Assembly (NCBI RefSeq): GCF_024054565.1
Contig: NZ_JAMXLR010000055.1
Location: 1-64,000 of the forward strand
DNA: 64,000 nucleotides
DNA from: Aeoliella straminimaris
GTDB lineage: Bacteria > Planctomycetota > Planctomycetia > Pirellulales > Lacipirellulaceae
Reading direction: 5' to 3'
This document shows positions 47,001 to 53,893 of this stretch, piece after piece; position 1 is the first letter of the stretch; each line of letters begins with the position of its first letter. A program made the position numbers and the translations under genes. Below the pieces are notes generated by a model. The model saw nothing but the letters and a program-made list of their open reading frames with translations, did no database searches and had not been told where the DNA came from.

Positions 47001-47519
47001 GGTGGTCGCCAGGTACTCGCTGCCTATCCCATACGACACGTCGTCCCGCTGAGGTGGGAATTCGGGTGCAAACTCGCTGGCGATTGTTTGCCCATCAGGT
47101 TGCACCAGCGCCAGGTACTCCCCATCGGCGGACATGGCGAAATTCGTATGGAACTGGTTGCCGCTAATATCGCGGTCCTTGCCCGATGCAAAAACGACCA
47201 GATACTCCCCCGCCTGGAGGAAGTGCGAAGGAAACTGCCACTTGGTCAGATCCTCCTCATCATCCGTGAGATACCACCCCGCCAGATCGATCGCCTGATC
47301 GCCGCGGTTATTGATTTCGATCCAATCAGCGAACTCGCCGTCTTCGTCCTGCAGCGAACCATCGTTCGCTGCAAGCAACTCAGAAATGACAGGATCGGCG
47401 GCAAGAAGGTGCCGCTGTTCAAGTTCTTCGAAACGCAGAAAAGAGTACTTCACGCCAAGGTTCCCACCTGCCAGTCCGGAGCGAATTTTCTTGCGGAGTA
47501 AACACAAGCTACTTCGCAT
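41001..47519 (-). CDS. CotH/lamin-tail/dockerin surface giant with LEPR-XLL N-terminus
   Basis: A 2172-aa exported protein from the ATG at 47519. An upstream in-frame extension is rejected because the planctomycete giant-protein signature starts just after this Met: basic residues, then LRFEELEQRHLLAADP (LEPR-XLL). Order: lamin-tail domain (DGEFADWIEINNRGD); two VDF/AGF beta modules (IDFNDRGASNQTHAGFAPY, VDFDDRTQGESG); a chitobiase-C-like domain (PMATIYYTTDGSLPA); a CotH kinase-like domain (YVHLYINGLYWGLYSPAER, then GGEEEDWDIVRDFNELYRG and FFTWDQEIALDG); a second YYTLDGQDP domain; at least three more lamin-tail domains (VVISEINYHPYDPTP, VVINEVLSHATTPELDAIE, LIISEVEADAGNPSPG); and dockerin-like repeats (GDFTGDGVVDLEDLEML, GDYDWNGVVDTADYAEWKS). 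It lacks a PEP-CTERM motif and ends in an acidic tail (VEVAALDDAFAVL). The role is probably surface adhesion or matrix with possible protein phosphorylation. Confidence 0.92.
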   Translation of the reverse strand: MRSSLCLLRKKIRSGLAGGNLGVKYSFLRFEELEQRHLLAADPVISELLAANDGSLQDEDGEFADWIEINNRGDQAIDLAGWYLTDDEEDLTKWQFPSHFLQAGEYLVVFASGKDRDISGNQFHTNFAMSADGEYLALVQPDGQTIASEFAPEFPPQRDDVSYGIGSEYLATTELVGFGSPVDAVVPADSSLGSSWVSPGFAPDASWLSGTVAAGYQENVIEEPSVVLLQIDFNDRGASNQTHAGFAPYVINSGSETQFGSVTRNFGAYNVTIDDASGGEGFQDRYRGGSPPNNGDFDESLLLTDFVFSSDQDSGGFDVTIDGLTPGSVHTVTLWSYDEVSGGADRVSDWTANGVVVQEDYTFRGGNSPTDNDRYKMAVVVEANAQGEIQLQGRRDQELSSSFAVFLNALRLETGDTLHSTGGAQQVLRVDFDDRTQGESGQSNTEFGYSQMTLDENGSTFDGVKLTFSPFNGGALDDRDRPLPPESGDFTLDQIYDDHILSTGAAGSGLELLVEGLVPGVEYDVLLRVFDSEAGGPRSSTWTEESSGGSVDIQSPYVFDGDINPTDNDSYTMKATLVTSAQGTLLIRGVQNEANRSVALCGIELSRATFEGLVGLDLGGEMHDSNASAYLRHEFSVTDLDSVDQLLLGMRYDAGFVAYLNGQEVARRFAPTAAGVPPAYNAAATLERSTPEALAVEDFDLTAFKSLLNEGSNNVLAIHGLNSEAGDQDFLILPTLQSITTSEEGFRYFLTPTPGSVNGEGVLGFTDLVDVSVPRGIYDTPFSVELTTSTPMATIYYTTDGSLPAATNPAASIYSTPIDIDSTTTLRAVATSVQFADSSSISSTYVFLQDVLVQDPLSDPTAPDYPLFWQANAAGDYGVDPRIVADWDDNNPANTDFGIREALQSIPTMSIVLDHDDLWDSANGIYPNATSEGSAWRRPGSIEYFDPATGENFQHNVGVQMHGSASRDNNRLKKHSFRLIFNPEFDGPGRLEYPLFDNTDFADINTVVMRASFTDSFATRTVSGRYSPLDSTYTRDVFMRDTQLAMGSLSPSSTYVHLYINGLYWGLYSPAERTDDAFLAAHLGGEEEDWDIVRDFNELYRGNRDVYDQMFAISRQIDSANSTTANTLFQALQGRNADGSDDPSGTVYLDVDNFIDYMILHLYAGVEDWPSHNWVAARNRVDPGTGYQFFTWDQEIALDGRFRDRTEASNTSTPGELFVNLRNSSEFRLRFADRVQKHMFNEGELTTEANTERWLARAEQVEAAIIGESARWGDAREGEVVNVPPSTVVPLMTVDHWRQSIDEVVGYFPQSHNLAISRFTSDGLFPTISAPQFNQYGGLVSSGFDLTMDSPSGGTIYYTLDGQDPRLLGGGVNIGSAAAYSSSLDITQSVTVKARTLVGGTWSPLSEATLLVATSGSQGVVISEINYHPYDPTPSESAALPGVVGDDFEFIEVLNTHPSQTVNLLNMSLANGLSYTFGNVSLAAGERAVVVEDIASFQARYGTEIPILGEWSGGVSNSGETLELRDGVGNVLVSVSYLDGNPWSEAPDGNGATLELTDPYNTPPSELGKWYSWRASTEWGGTPGAAGAGPMGVVINEVLSHATTPELDAIELYNSTNHDIDIGGWYLSDAGGTLLKYPIPGGTVLAAGAYMVFDENDFNPAVPSGGQIPFALDAEQGDDVYLAIPDGLGGASAIVDSVDFGATFNGQTLGRVTDGSGRLAPLASNSLGEVNGPHAPSGLIISEVEADAGNPSPGAQSLDPTLTSDELRFIELYNGSSAPIDLANYMLDGDVLFAFEPGETLAAGEALVVVGFDPQADASKASAFRAHYGVAGDVTLVGPYSGSLLPSGSRIELQAPDAPPPDAPDFIPLVLIDEVLYDDQAPWPTTSDAGFSLQRSAATAFGNDGQSWRALAASPGSVGFTAEMGDFTGDGVVDLEDLEMLAEAVESGSSLAYFDLNNDLAVTLADVTYLIDVIVSPIPGDYDWNGVVDTADYAEWKSRFGTTVYLNADGNASGVVDLGDYVVWRNNLGATAPSPASLVVAATPQELEPASVLVSYSGAESQVDNGLATARQPRESSPDALRSPVGVAPVPYPPREWRGFAQGRPEITAIPETSGEFHRNDLEILLASNDRRTEPSHTPHRYSSLRCGLDERNDDEDTEVEVAALDDAFAVL

Positions 47520-48090
47520 CTTAACCCACAACCCCCAATCAGCGTCCAGAAAGTTGCCAAAAATCGTACGCGTTTGAACCCGCAATCGAATCCAGCACCG
47601 CCACTTCGCTTCATTCGCCGAGGCGGCGTCTTGCCAAGCCAAGTGGGTTGCGGAGCATCATCGGGCATCGGTGACACATGTGTATTGACGACTGGCGAAT
47701 ATGGCTTACCACTTCAGTCAGCAACGGCATGACGCCCGGCGATTTGAAGTCCATCGTCCGGCGCAACGCAAACGAAAAGTCGTATTCTTGCAGGATATCG
47801 CTTGCAAGAATGGGCCCTTCTCTCACCCTCACCTGCGTTTAGCCGCCAAGACGAAATCGATACACTTCGTCCATTTTCCTTCACATTCTCCGAGATGCTT
47901 ACTATAGTCACGTCCGGCGGACCGAAAACCGTGGGAGATCGGTCATAGCCTATTCTTCTGGTTTTCTTGATGGGCATTTTCTTTGCTGAGACTTCTGTGG
48001 ACATAGAGCAAACCCCCCAAGCACCTGTTCGACGGGGGATAGTCTAGCGATACGCCGTTTTAGATCATTCTCCTTGTCAGCAGCAATTGA
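47520..48090 (+). other. Intergenic region between the CotH gene and the PEP-CTERM remnant
   Basis: No supported gene. Several short overlapping open frames occur on both strands with no domain or RBS. The promoter of the minus-strand CotH giant is expected near 47520-47700. Confidence 0.5.
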
Positions 48091-48330
48091 ATCTTCGCGT
48101 CGGCAACTTCCGGCTATAGTCAGAGCTACCTGATCGACATCAACGGCGCCGACAATTCCATCACCGAGACTGGCTGGTCCGCCTTGGATGCACAGCAGAC
48201 GGGCAGCGGAGCGACGACGATAATCGTTCCCAACTCCATGCGGTGGCATTTACCAATGTCGCAGTGCCCGAACCGTCGTCCGCCTGCTTGCTCGCCATCC
48301 TCACGGTTGCGGCGCCATGGAGTTCGGGCG
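48091..48330 (+). pseudogene. PEP-CTERM protein remnant
   Basis: Right after a TGA (48088-48090) one frame reads IFASATSGYSQSYLIDINGA and DNSITETGWSALDAQQTG, a pattern seen near the N-terminus of many planctomycete PEP-CTERM proteins. Around 48233 the reading must switch frame to AFTNVAVPEPSSACLLAIL, a sorting-signal tripartite region. The whole central domain is missing and no start codon or signal peptide remains, so this is a deleted and frameshifted gene stump. Confidence 0.6.
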
Positions 48331-48881
48331 CCTGTTGCGCTGACGTGCGCTCGTCAATGCACAGGAATGCAGCTCCACTTCCTGTTGGAATAGGTCGGTC
48401 GGTGTTCGTGCATTTTCTTTGCAGCGTAACTGGCGCATTCGCGGTCGTGTTCAGCTGGGGCTCCTGCGTTCCGAAATAATTGACGAAAGTGACGCACCTT
48501 GTGCCGCAATCGCACACATCGCCTCGCTGACCATTCGCTCAACTGTCGACAAGGTGAACTTCATTCGCTTCAGAAACCAAAGATCGTCCAGGACAGGTGA
48601 GAAAAACGACTTGCATATCGCCTGGGGATTCGAGATGCTGAACACGGGAACTCTCCCAACCGATTGGAGCGGTTCTTGAGAATGATTCAGCGCCACAGGA
48701 GAACCGGGCGAGAGATTTGCACAGGCAACCCCAATTGCTAGTAGCGGGCAACCAGGTCCGAATGGTGTGCCAGCAAGCCGACCCTTTTGGCCCGATGCGT
48801 TCGAAAGCGGTTCCCTCAGCAACACTGAGTCGTTTCGACTTGTGATGGTGTTTTGTATTAACCAACTCCAAGGGGCACCAG
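48331..48881 (+). other. Intergenic region upstream of the DUF6807 operon
   Basis: No supported gene in about 550 bp. The promoter of the plus-strand catabolic cluster beginning at 48882 should be here; I see no clear operator palindrome. Confidence 0.45.
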
Positions 48882-49871
48882 ATGCGCAATCGACACCTTG
48901 TGCTTGTCCATCAATCGTCTTCTTACCTCGCTGCGGGTGTCGCAACTGTCGTGTTGACTGCTTGCCTCTCCTATTCGCACGCAGCTAACACCGACTCAAC
49001 TGCGTTCAGTTGGCGACAAACGGATTCCGACGTTGCCTTGCTCGACGGCGAACAAGTCGTCTGGCAATTCAACTATGGCAGCAAGCTGGCCAAGCCCTAC
49101 TTTCACCCCGTTTCTGTGGATGGGCGAACGTTAACTTGGAATAGCCCTCCGGATCATGTCTGGCACCACGGAGTGTGGTTCAGTTGGAAGTACATCGATG
49201 GAGTCAACTACTGGGAGCTCAACCCCAAGACGGGCAAGCCCGATGGGAAAACGTCGTGGTCGCAACCGCAAATCGAGACACGCGATGACTTTTCAGCGAC
49301 CATAGAAATGGATCTCCGTTACGGGCCAGCGGACGGTGACCAGACACTTCTCGTCGAGCGGCGCACGATTGACATCTCTCCACCGTCAGACTCTGGTGAA
49401 TTATCGATCGATTGGACTTCGCATTTTACAGCGCTCGCTGACGTGACGCTCGACCGCACTCCGGCAAGGCAGGGAAGGGGTGGAGGCTACGCGGGATTGT
49501 CGGTTCGCTTCGCAAAGGAATTGACGGACCGGCAAGCCATTGGTGTTGAGGGAACGCTCGAGTTTGGTACCGACCATCGTCATCGCGAATCAGGGGTGGC
49601 CGTGGACTACAACGGAACCATCGACGGGCAGCCGATTGGGCTGGCCTTCCTCGATCACGCCTCGAATCCCCGGTACCCAACTAAGTGGTACGTCATTCGC
49701 TATCCAAATGGAATCGGCTACATCAACGCCGCACTGCTGCATGACAACCCGCTAAAGCTGCAAGAAAACAAGGAACTGAAGCTCCGCTATCGCCTCATCG
49801 CGCATCCCGGTCAGTGGGATGCAAAACGACTGCAAGCAGAGCATGAATCGTTCGACGAAGTAGAGGACTAG
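48882..49871 (+). CDS. DUF6807 (PmoA-like) secreted protein, copy 1
   Basis: 329 aa with a signal peptide ending near SYSHAA and AAGGGG upstream of the ATG. The mature part is a beta-sandwich of the DUF6807 family: WQFNYGSKLAKPYFHPV, PPDHVWHHGVWFSWKYIDG, NYWEL, and YAGLSVRFAKELTD near the end. The family is often mislabelled methane oxygenase PmoA from an old Pfam name; it has no relation to methane oxidation that this sequence supports. The His-rich loop (DHVWHHG) suggests metal or sugar binding. It is first in a cluster with a Gfo/Idh/MocA oxidoreductase, a second DUF6807 and an enolase-superfamily enzyme, so a role in sugar or sugar-acid catabolism is likely. Confidence 0.88.
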   Translation: MRNRHLVLVHQSSSYLAAGVATVVLTACLSYSHAANTDSTAFSWRQTDSDVALLDGEQVVWQFNYGSKLAKPYFHPVSVDGRTLTWNSPPDHVWHHGVWFSWKYIDGVNYWELNPKTGKPDGKTSWSQPQIETRDDFSATIEMDLRYGPADGDQTLLVERRTIDISPPSDSGELSIDWTSHFTALADVTLDRTPARQGRGGGYAGLSVRFAKELTDRQAIGVEGTLEFGTDHRHRESGVAVDYNGTIDGQPIGLAFLDHASNPRYPTKWYVIRYPNGIGYINAALLHDNPLKLQENKELKLRYRLIAHPGQWDAKRLQAEHESFDEVED

Positions 49872-49889
49872 CCCCGTTCGGAGGATACT

Positions 49890-51221
49890 ATGAGTAAGTC
49901 AGGAATTAATCGCCGCGACTTCGCCAAGGCCACGCTCCTCGGTGCGTCCGGTCTCGCACTCCCAGCAATCGTATCACCGCGCGTCTTTGGCAAAGACGCC
50001 CCCAGCAATACATTGAGGATCGGTTGCATTGGCAACGGTCGCATGGGGCACGGTGACATGCAGGCAGTCCTCAGCAATGGGCTTCGCCCGGGGGCCCGAG
50101 CGCGGGTGGTCGCCGTGTGCGATGCCGACCGCAATCGCTCGCAGCACGCCCAGCGAGTCGTGAAGGAGTTTTACGTTGAGAAAACGCCGGACGAATCGCC
50201 TGCCGAGGTTGAGATCTTCGACGACTATCGCGAACTACTGGCACGCTCCGACATCGACGGCGTTACCATCTCGACCCCCGACCACTGGCACGGTCCCGTG
50301 GCTGTCGCTGCAGCGAAAGCTGGCAAAGACATCTACGTGCAGAAACCTCTTACTTATACGATTGGTGAGGGTCAGCAATTAATCGAAGCGGTACGTCGCA
50401 ACAACGTCGTATTGCAGACCGGCTCGCAACAACGTTCGGATAAGAATTTCCGCCACGCCTGCGAACTGGTGCGCAACGGACGCCTTGGCAAATTGCAAAG
50501 AATCGTCGTCCGCGTGCCGACCGACAAAGGGACAGGAGACCCGACGCCCATGGAGGTGCCAGGCAACCTCAACTACAACCTTTGGCTTGGTCCCACGCCA
50601 CTGGCCGAATATACCGAAGACCGCGTACATTCCCAATCGAGCATCGGCGCCCGTCCAGGGTGGTTGCAGATCGAACCTTACTGCCGCGGCATGATTACCG
50701 GTTGGGGTTCGCACATGTTCGACATCGCGCAGTGGGGTCACGGATCGGACGACTCCGGACCTATCGAGATGGAAGCCACCGGCGAGTTCCCCGATCGGGG
50801 ACTGTTCAATGTTCACGTCGGTTTCCAAGCCCACGGACGATATTCCGATGGCGTGGAACTCATCGCCGTGAACGGAGACCCTGGTGTAACCTTCGAAGGG
50901 AGTGACGGCTGGCTTACCGTCGGACGCGGTTTTATCGAGGCGGAACACCCGGAAGTGCTGAAGAGCCAAATCGGCGACGACGAAACGCGTCTGTATGTCA
51001 GCAACAACCACATGGGCAACTTCCTGGATTGCATGCGCAGTCGCGAGGACCCAATCTGCCCGGTCGAAACAGGCCATCGATCAAATACCATTTGTGTGCT
51101 TGCGCACACAGCGATGAAACTGGAGCGGAACCTTAGATGGGACCCGCAAGCAGAGCAATTCATCGATGACCAGGAAGCGAACGAAACCCTGGACTACGAA
51201 CATCGCGATCCATGGGCGTAA
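49890..51221 (+). CDS. Tat-exported Gfo/Idh/MocA family oxidoreductase
   Basis: 443 aa with GGAGG five bases before the start, 18 bp after the first DUF6807 gene. The N-terminus has a Tat signal (NRRDFAKATLLGASGLALP). A Rossmann fold follows with RIGCIGNGRMGHGDM and the nucleotide-site loop VQKPLTYTIGEG, where the usual Glu of the EKP motif is Gln. The C-terminal Gfo/Idh domain has the substrate-site motif GWGSHMFDIAQWGHG. Family members oxidise or reduce sugars and inositols with tightly held NAD(P). Tat export with bound cofactor puts the enzyme in the periplasm. The substrate cannot be told from sequence. Confidence 0.92.
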   Translation: MSKSGINRRDFAKATLLGASGLALPAIVSPRVFGKDAPSNTLRIGCIGNGRMGHGDMQAVLSNGLRPGARARVVAVCDADRNRSQHAQRVVKEFYVEKTPDESPAEVEIFDDYRELLARSDIDGVTISTPDHWHGPVAVAAAKAGKDIYVQKPLTYTIGEGQQLIEAVRRNNVVLQTGSQQRSDKNFRHACELVRNGRLGKLQRIVVRVPTDKGTGDPTPMEVPGNLNYNLWLGPTPLAEYTEDRVHSQSSIGARPGWLQIEPYCRGMITGWGSHMFDIAQWGHGSDDSGPIEMEATGEFPDRGLFNVHVGFQAHGRYSDGVELIAVNGDPGVTFEGSDGWLTVGRGFIEAEHPEVLKSQIGDDETRLYVSNNHMGNFLDCMRSREDPICPVETGHRSNTICVLAHTAMKLERNLRWDPQAEQFIDDQEANETLDYEHRDPWA

Positions 51222-51254
51222 ACGATCATGGCTTCTTAGCTGGAGGTAACTCGA

Positions 51255-52211
51255 ATGCGTTCCTGCTTTTGCCTACTGCCGCTGCTCGTAATGTGCCATC
51301 ACGTAGCGGCGCAAGACGCCGAATTGGTGCTGCAACGTGACGACGAGACGGGAAAGCTGTCCGTTCTTAGCGACGATCACGAACTGCTGACCTACCAATA
51401 CGCGTCCGAGTTCGCCCTGCCACACATCTGGCCGCTGCGCAGTCCTTCGGGCAAATTGCTCACTGAGCAAAAGCCAGATCCATTCCCACACCATCGGTCG
51501 TTGTGGATTGCTGATCGCATCAAGATTGGCAGTGAACTTGATGTCGACTTTTACCACTGTTTCAAGAACTTCCGCCAGAGTGGGGTCCCAGAGTCGGGCT
51601 ACAAGCACTTCATACGACACGAAGAATTCGCCGATGCAAAAGCTGATGGACAAACCGCGACATTCACATCGCGTCTTCGGTGGATCGTCAACGAATCGAC
51701 GCCGGTCATTCACGAAACCCACACCCACCGCGTCGTGGCATTAGGAAATGGTGAGTACTTGCTCGACTTACAATGGGAACTGCGTCCCGCAAATGACAGG
51801 GAGGACTTGACCATCGTTAGCGACTGGGTGCACTACGCGTGGCCCTATCTTCGCGTTCATCCGCAGTTCAGCGGCGAAAATGGTGGGAAGATTCTGTCCG
51901 ACACTGGCGCTCGTGGCCAGTCGCAGACCAATGACAAGTATGCTCGCTGGATCGACTATTCCAACACGGTCGAAGGTAAGAGCGAAGGGGTCGCCGTGTT
52001 CTCCTTCACCCAATCGGAACCCATCAAGTGGCTCACTCGTGAGTACGGCACTTTTGGTCCCCGCCGCCCGGATCGGCTGAGTGGAACTCGCTTTGCGCTC
52101 AAGCCCGAACAGCCACTAAAGGGACGGGCTGCGATTTTCGTCCACCAGGGAGATGCAACTGCTGGACGCGTCGCCGAGCGTTACCAGCAGTACGTGGAGG
52201 GACAGCTATGA
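51255..52211 (+). CDS. DUF6807 (PmoA-like) secreted protein, copy 2
   Basis: 318 aa with GGAGG upstream and a signal peptide ending near HHVAAQ. It shares the DUF6807 pattern with copy 1 (LTYQYASEFALPHIWPLRSP, PDPFPHHRSLWIADRIKIG, then an internal WELRPANDREDLTIVSDWVHY), but identity between the two looks low, so they are likely separate subfamilies rather than a recent duplication. Its TGA overlaps the start of the next gene as ATGA, which couples it to the enolase-superfamily enzyme. Confidence 0.87.
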   Translation: MRSCFCLLPLLVMCHHVAAQDAELVLQRDDETGKLSVLSDDHELLTYQYASEFALPHIWPLRSPSGKLLTEQKPDPFPHHRSLWIADRIKIGSELDVDFYHCFKNFRQSGVPESGYKHFIRHEEFADAKADGQTATFTSRLRWIVNESTPVIHETHTHRVVALGNGEYLLDLQWELRPANDREDLTIVSDWVHYAWPYLRVHPQFSGENGGKILSDTGARGQSQTNDKYARWIDYSNTVEGKSEGVAVFSFTQSEPIKWLTREYGTFGPRRPDRLSGTRFALKPEQPLKGRAAIFVHQGDATAGRVAERYQQYVEGQL

Positions 52212-53446
52212 GAATAAGCCGCCGTGAGTTTGTCGCCGCAACCACCGCAACAGCCGTGGCCGGAACCGTTGGGCGGCTTGCATTTGCTAAGGAGACACCT
52301 GGCGTGAAGATAGAACGTATCGATTTATTCCCGCTACGTTACCCGATGACTGGCTACTTCAAGTTCTTTACCGGACCGCATGGGTCCGCTGGAAGGGCGG
52401 CCATCGTGATCAAAGTCACCGCCGACGATGGTACGGTGGGCTGGGGCGAGAGTTTGCCAATCGCCAAGTGGAGCTACGAGACGCTCGAAACCGCCACCGT
52501 CGCACTGCGAGACTACTACGCGCCCGTGCTTGTTGACCGGGATCCCACGGACATCGAAGGGGCCATGGCCGCCATGGACGGGGCGATCGCACCTGGATTC
52601 TCCACGGGAATGCCCATTACCCGATCGGGTGTGGATATCGCCCTGCACGATCTGACCGGTAAACTCCGCGGACAATCACTCGCCGAGATGTGGGGGCGCA
52701 GTCCTGGCGGACCCATCACATTGAGTTGGACGGTAAACGTCAAGTCGCTCGATGATGTCGAGTCCGTTATGTCCGCAGGCCAAGAGCGTGGGTTCAGAAA
52801 TTTCAACATTAAAGTTGCACCTGATCCCGAATTTGACGTCAAACTGGCCAAGCGGGTGCGCCGCAATGCGCCAGATGGATTCTTGTGGGCCGACGCCAAC
52901 GGTGGTTACTCGCCGGAGGTGGCATTGCAGGCGGCTCCCCTGTTGGCGGACGCCGGAGTGGACGTACTGGAGGCACCACTTCGCCCCAATCAGATCCGCG
53001 GCTACCAACGGCTGAGACAGCAGGCCGCACTGCCCATACTCATGGACGAGGGCGTGGTAACACCGACGGACCTGGGCGAATTTCGCCAGCTAGGCATGTT
53101 CAATGGTGTGGCCATGAAACCGGCACGCTGCGGCGGCTTGCTTTCCAATAAGCGCCAGATCGAACTCTGTCTGGAACACAACTTGATGTGGCTTGGAAGT
53201 GGTCTGACCGACCCCGACATTTCGCTGGCAGCAACACTGGCCCTCTATTCCACGTACGGCCTGACGAAGCCTGCTGCACTGAATGGTCCACAGTTCCTCA
53301 CCGCGAGCCCGCTTGCCAAGCCCTTGCGTATCGAAGGCGACCAAGCGTATCCACCGGCGGGCCCCGGTCTTGGCGTGGAGGTGGACGAGCAAGCGGTGAA
53401 AGAACTCATGGCGAAGACCGGCGGCGACACACTACTTCGGCAGTGA
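52208..53446 (+). CDS. Tat-exported mandelate racemase/muconate lactonizing enzyme family protein
   Basis: 412 aa. It has a Tat signal (ISRREFVAATTATAVAG), then the enolase-superfamily capping domain (about 35-160) and barrel. Metal ligands are visible in order: Asp in WADANGGY (near 228), Glu in VLEAPLRP (near 255) and Asp in PILMDEGV (near 279). A catalytic Lys is in FNIKVAP (near 201) and a second Lys in AMKPARCGGL (near 303), the muconate-lactonizing/epimerase-type arrangement. GSGLTDPD follows at the C-terminus. The predicted reaction is a proton abstraction from a carboxylate (dehydration, epimerisation or cycloisomerisation). The Tat signal is odd for this normally cytoplasmic family but recurs in planctomycetes. 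Confidence 0.9.
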   Translation: MRISRREFVAATTATAVAGTVGRLAFAKETPGVKIERIDLFPLRYPMTGYFKFFTGPHGSAGRAAIVIKVTADDGTVGWGESLPIAKWSYETLETATVALRDYYAPVLVDRDPTDIEGAMAAMDGAIAPGFSTGMPITRSGVDIALHDLTGKLRGQSLAEMWGRSPGGPITLSWTVNVKSLDDVESVMSAGQERGFRNFNIKVAPDPEFDVKLAKRVRRNAPDGFLWADANGGYSPEVALQAAPLLADAGVDVLEAPLRPNQIRGYQRLRQQAALPILMDEGVVTPTDLGEFRQLGMFNGVAMKPARCGGLLSNKRQIELCLEHNLMWLGSGLTDPDISLAATLALYSTYGLTKPAALNGPQFLTASPLAKPLRIEGDQAYPPAGPGLGVEVDEQAVKELMAKTGGDTLLRQ

Positions 53447-53893
53447 GGCCCCGCTGGCAAGAATTGTCCGGCGCGCAGGATTCGAAACGCCAGCCAATCA
53501 CCATCTAGTCGTGTTCCTGTCGAGTTGCCGTACTCAGCTTCCTCAGAAAATGTGGGGGAAACGACCCGTCGGCGACGAGGTCTGGGGATCGAGGCTCAAT
53601 GCGGCAGATCGAGAAGTTAAGCGAGCCGCTGCCGACTGAATTTATCCAGTGTATTTGCGATCTGGTACCGAAATCGCACGCCGCCGGCGGCTGGCCGCAT
53701 AAGGCAATCGTTCAGCGAAAGGTGGAATTTTCTTCGCGACAAGCCTCGAATTGCTGGACATCGAGAGAATTGTTGGCCATACTGCCGAGGCAAGCTGGTG
53801 GCATTAGGCAATAAGTGCGTAGTGCCGCGCGGACAGATAGTATTTGGAGAGGATCGCTAACGTAGACGACGCAACTCATATCTGGAGGCGGTA
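53447..53893 (+). other. Intergenic region after the catabolic cluster
   Basis: 447 bp with one 71-codon frame (53599-53814) that has no RBS, domain or sensible composition; it is treated as chance. GGAGG near 53884 serves the next gene. Confidence 0.5.

Noticed and set aside
48882..52211. Methane oxidation role suggested by the PmoA family name
   Set aside because: The name is a known misnomer; the context is sugar-type enzymes and there are no methane monooxygenase subunits.
53599..53814. 71-codon plus-strand frame
   Set aside because: No RBS, no domain, odd composition; more likely chance.
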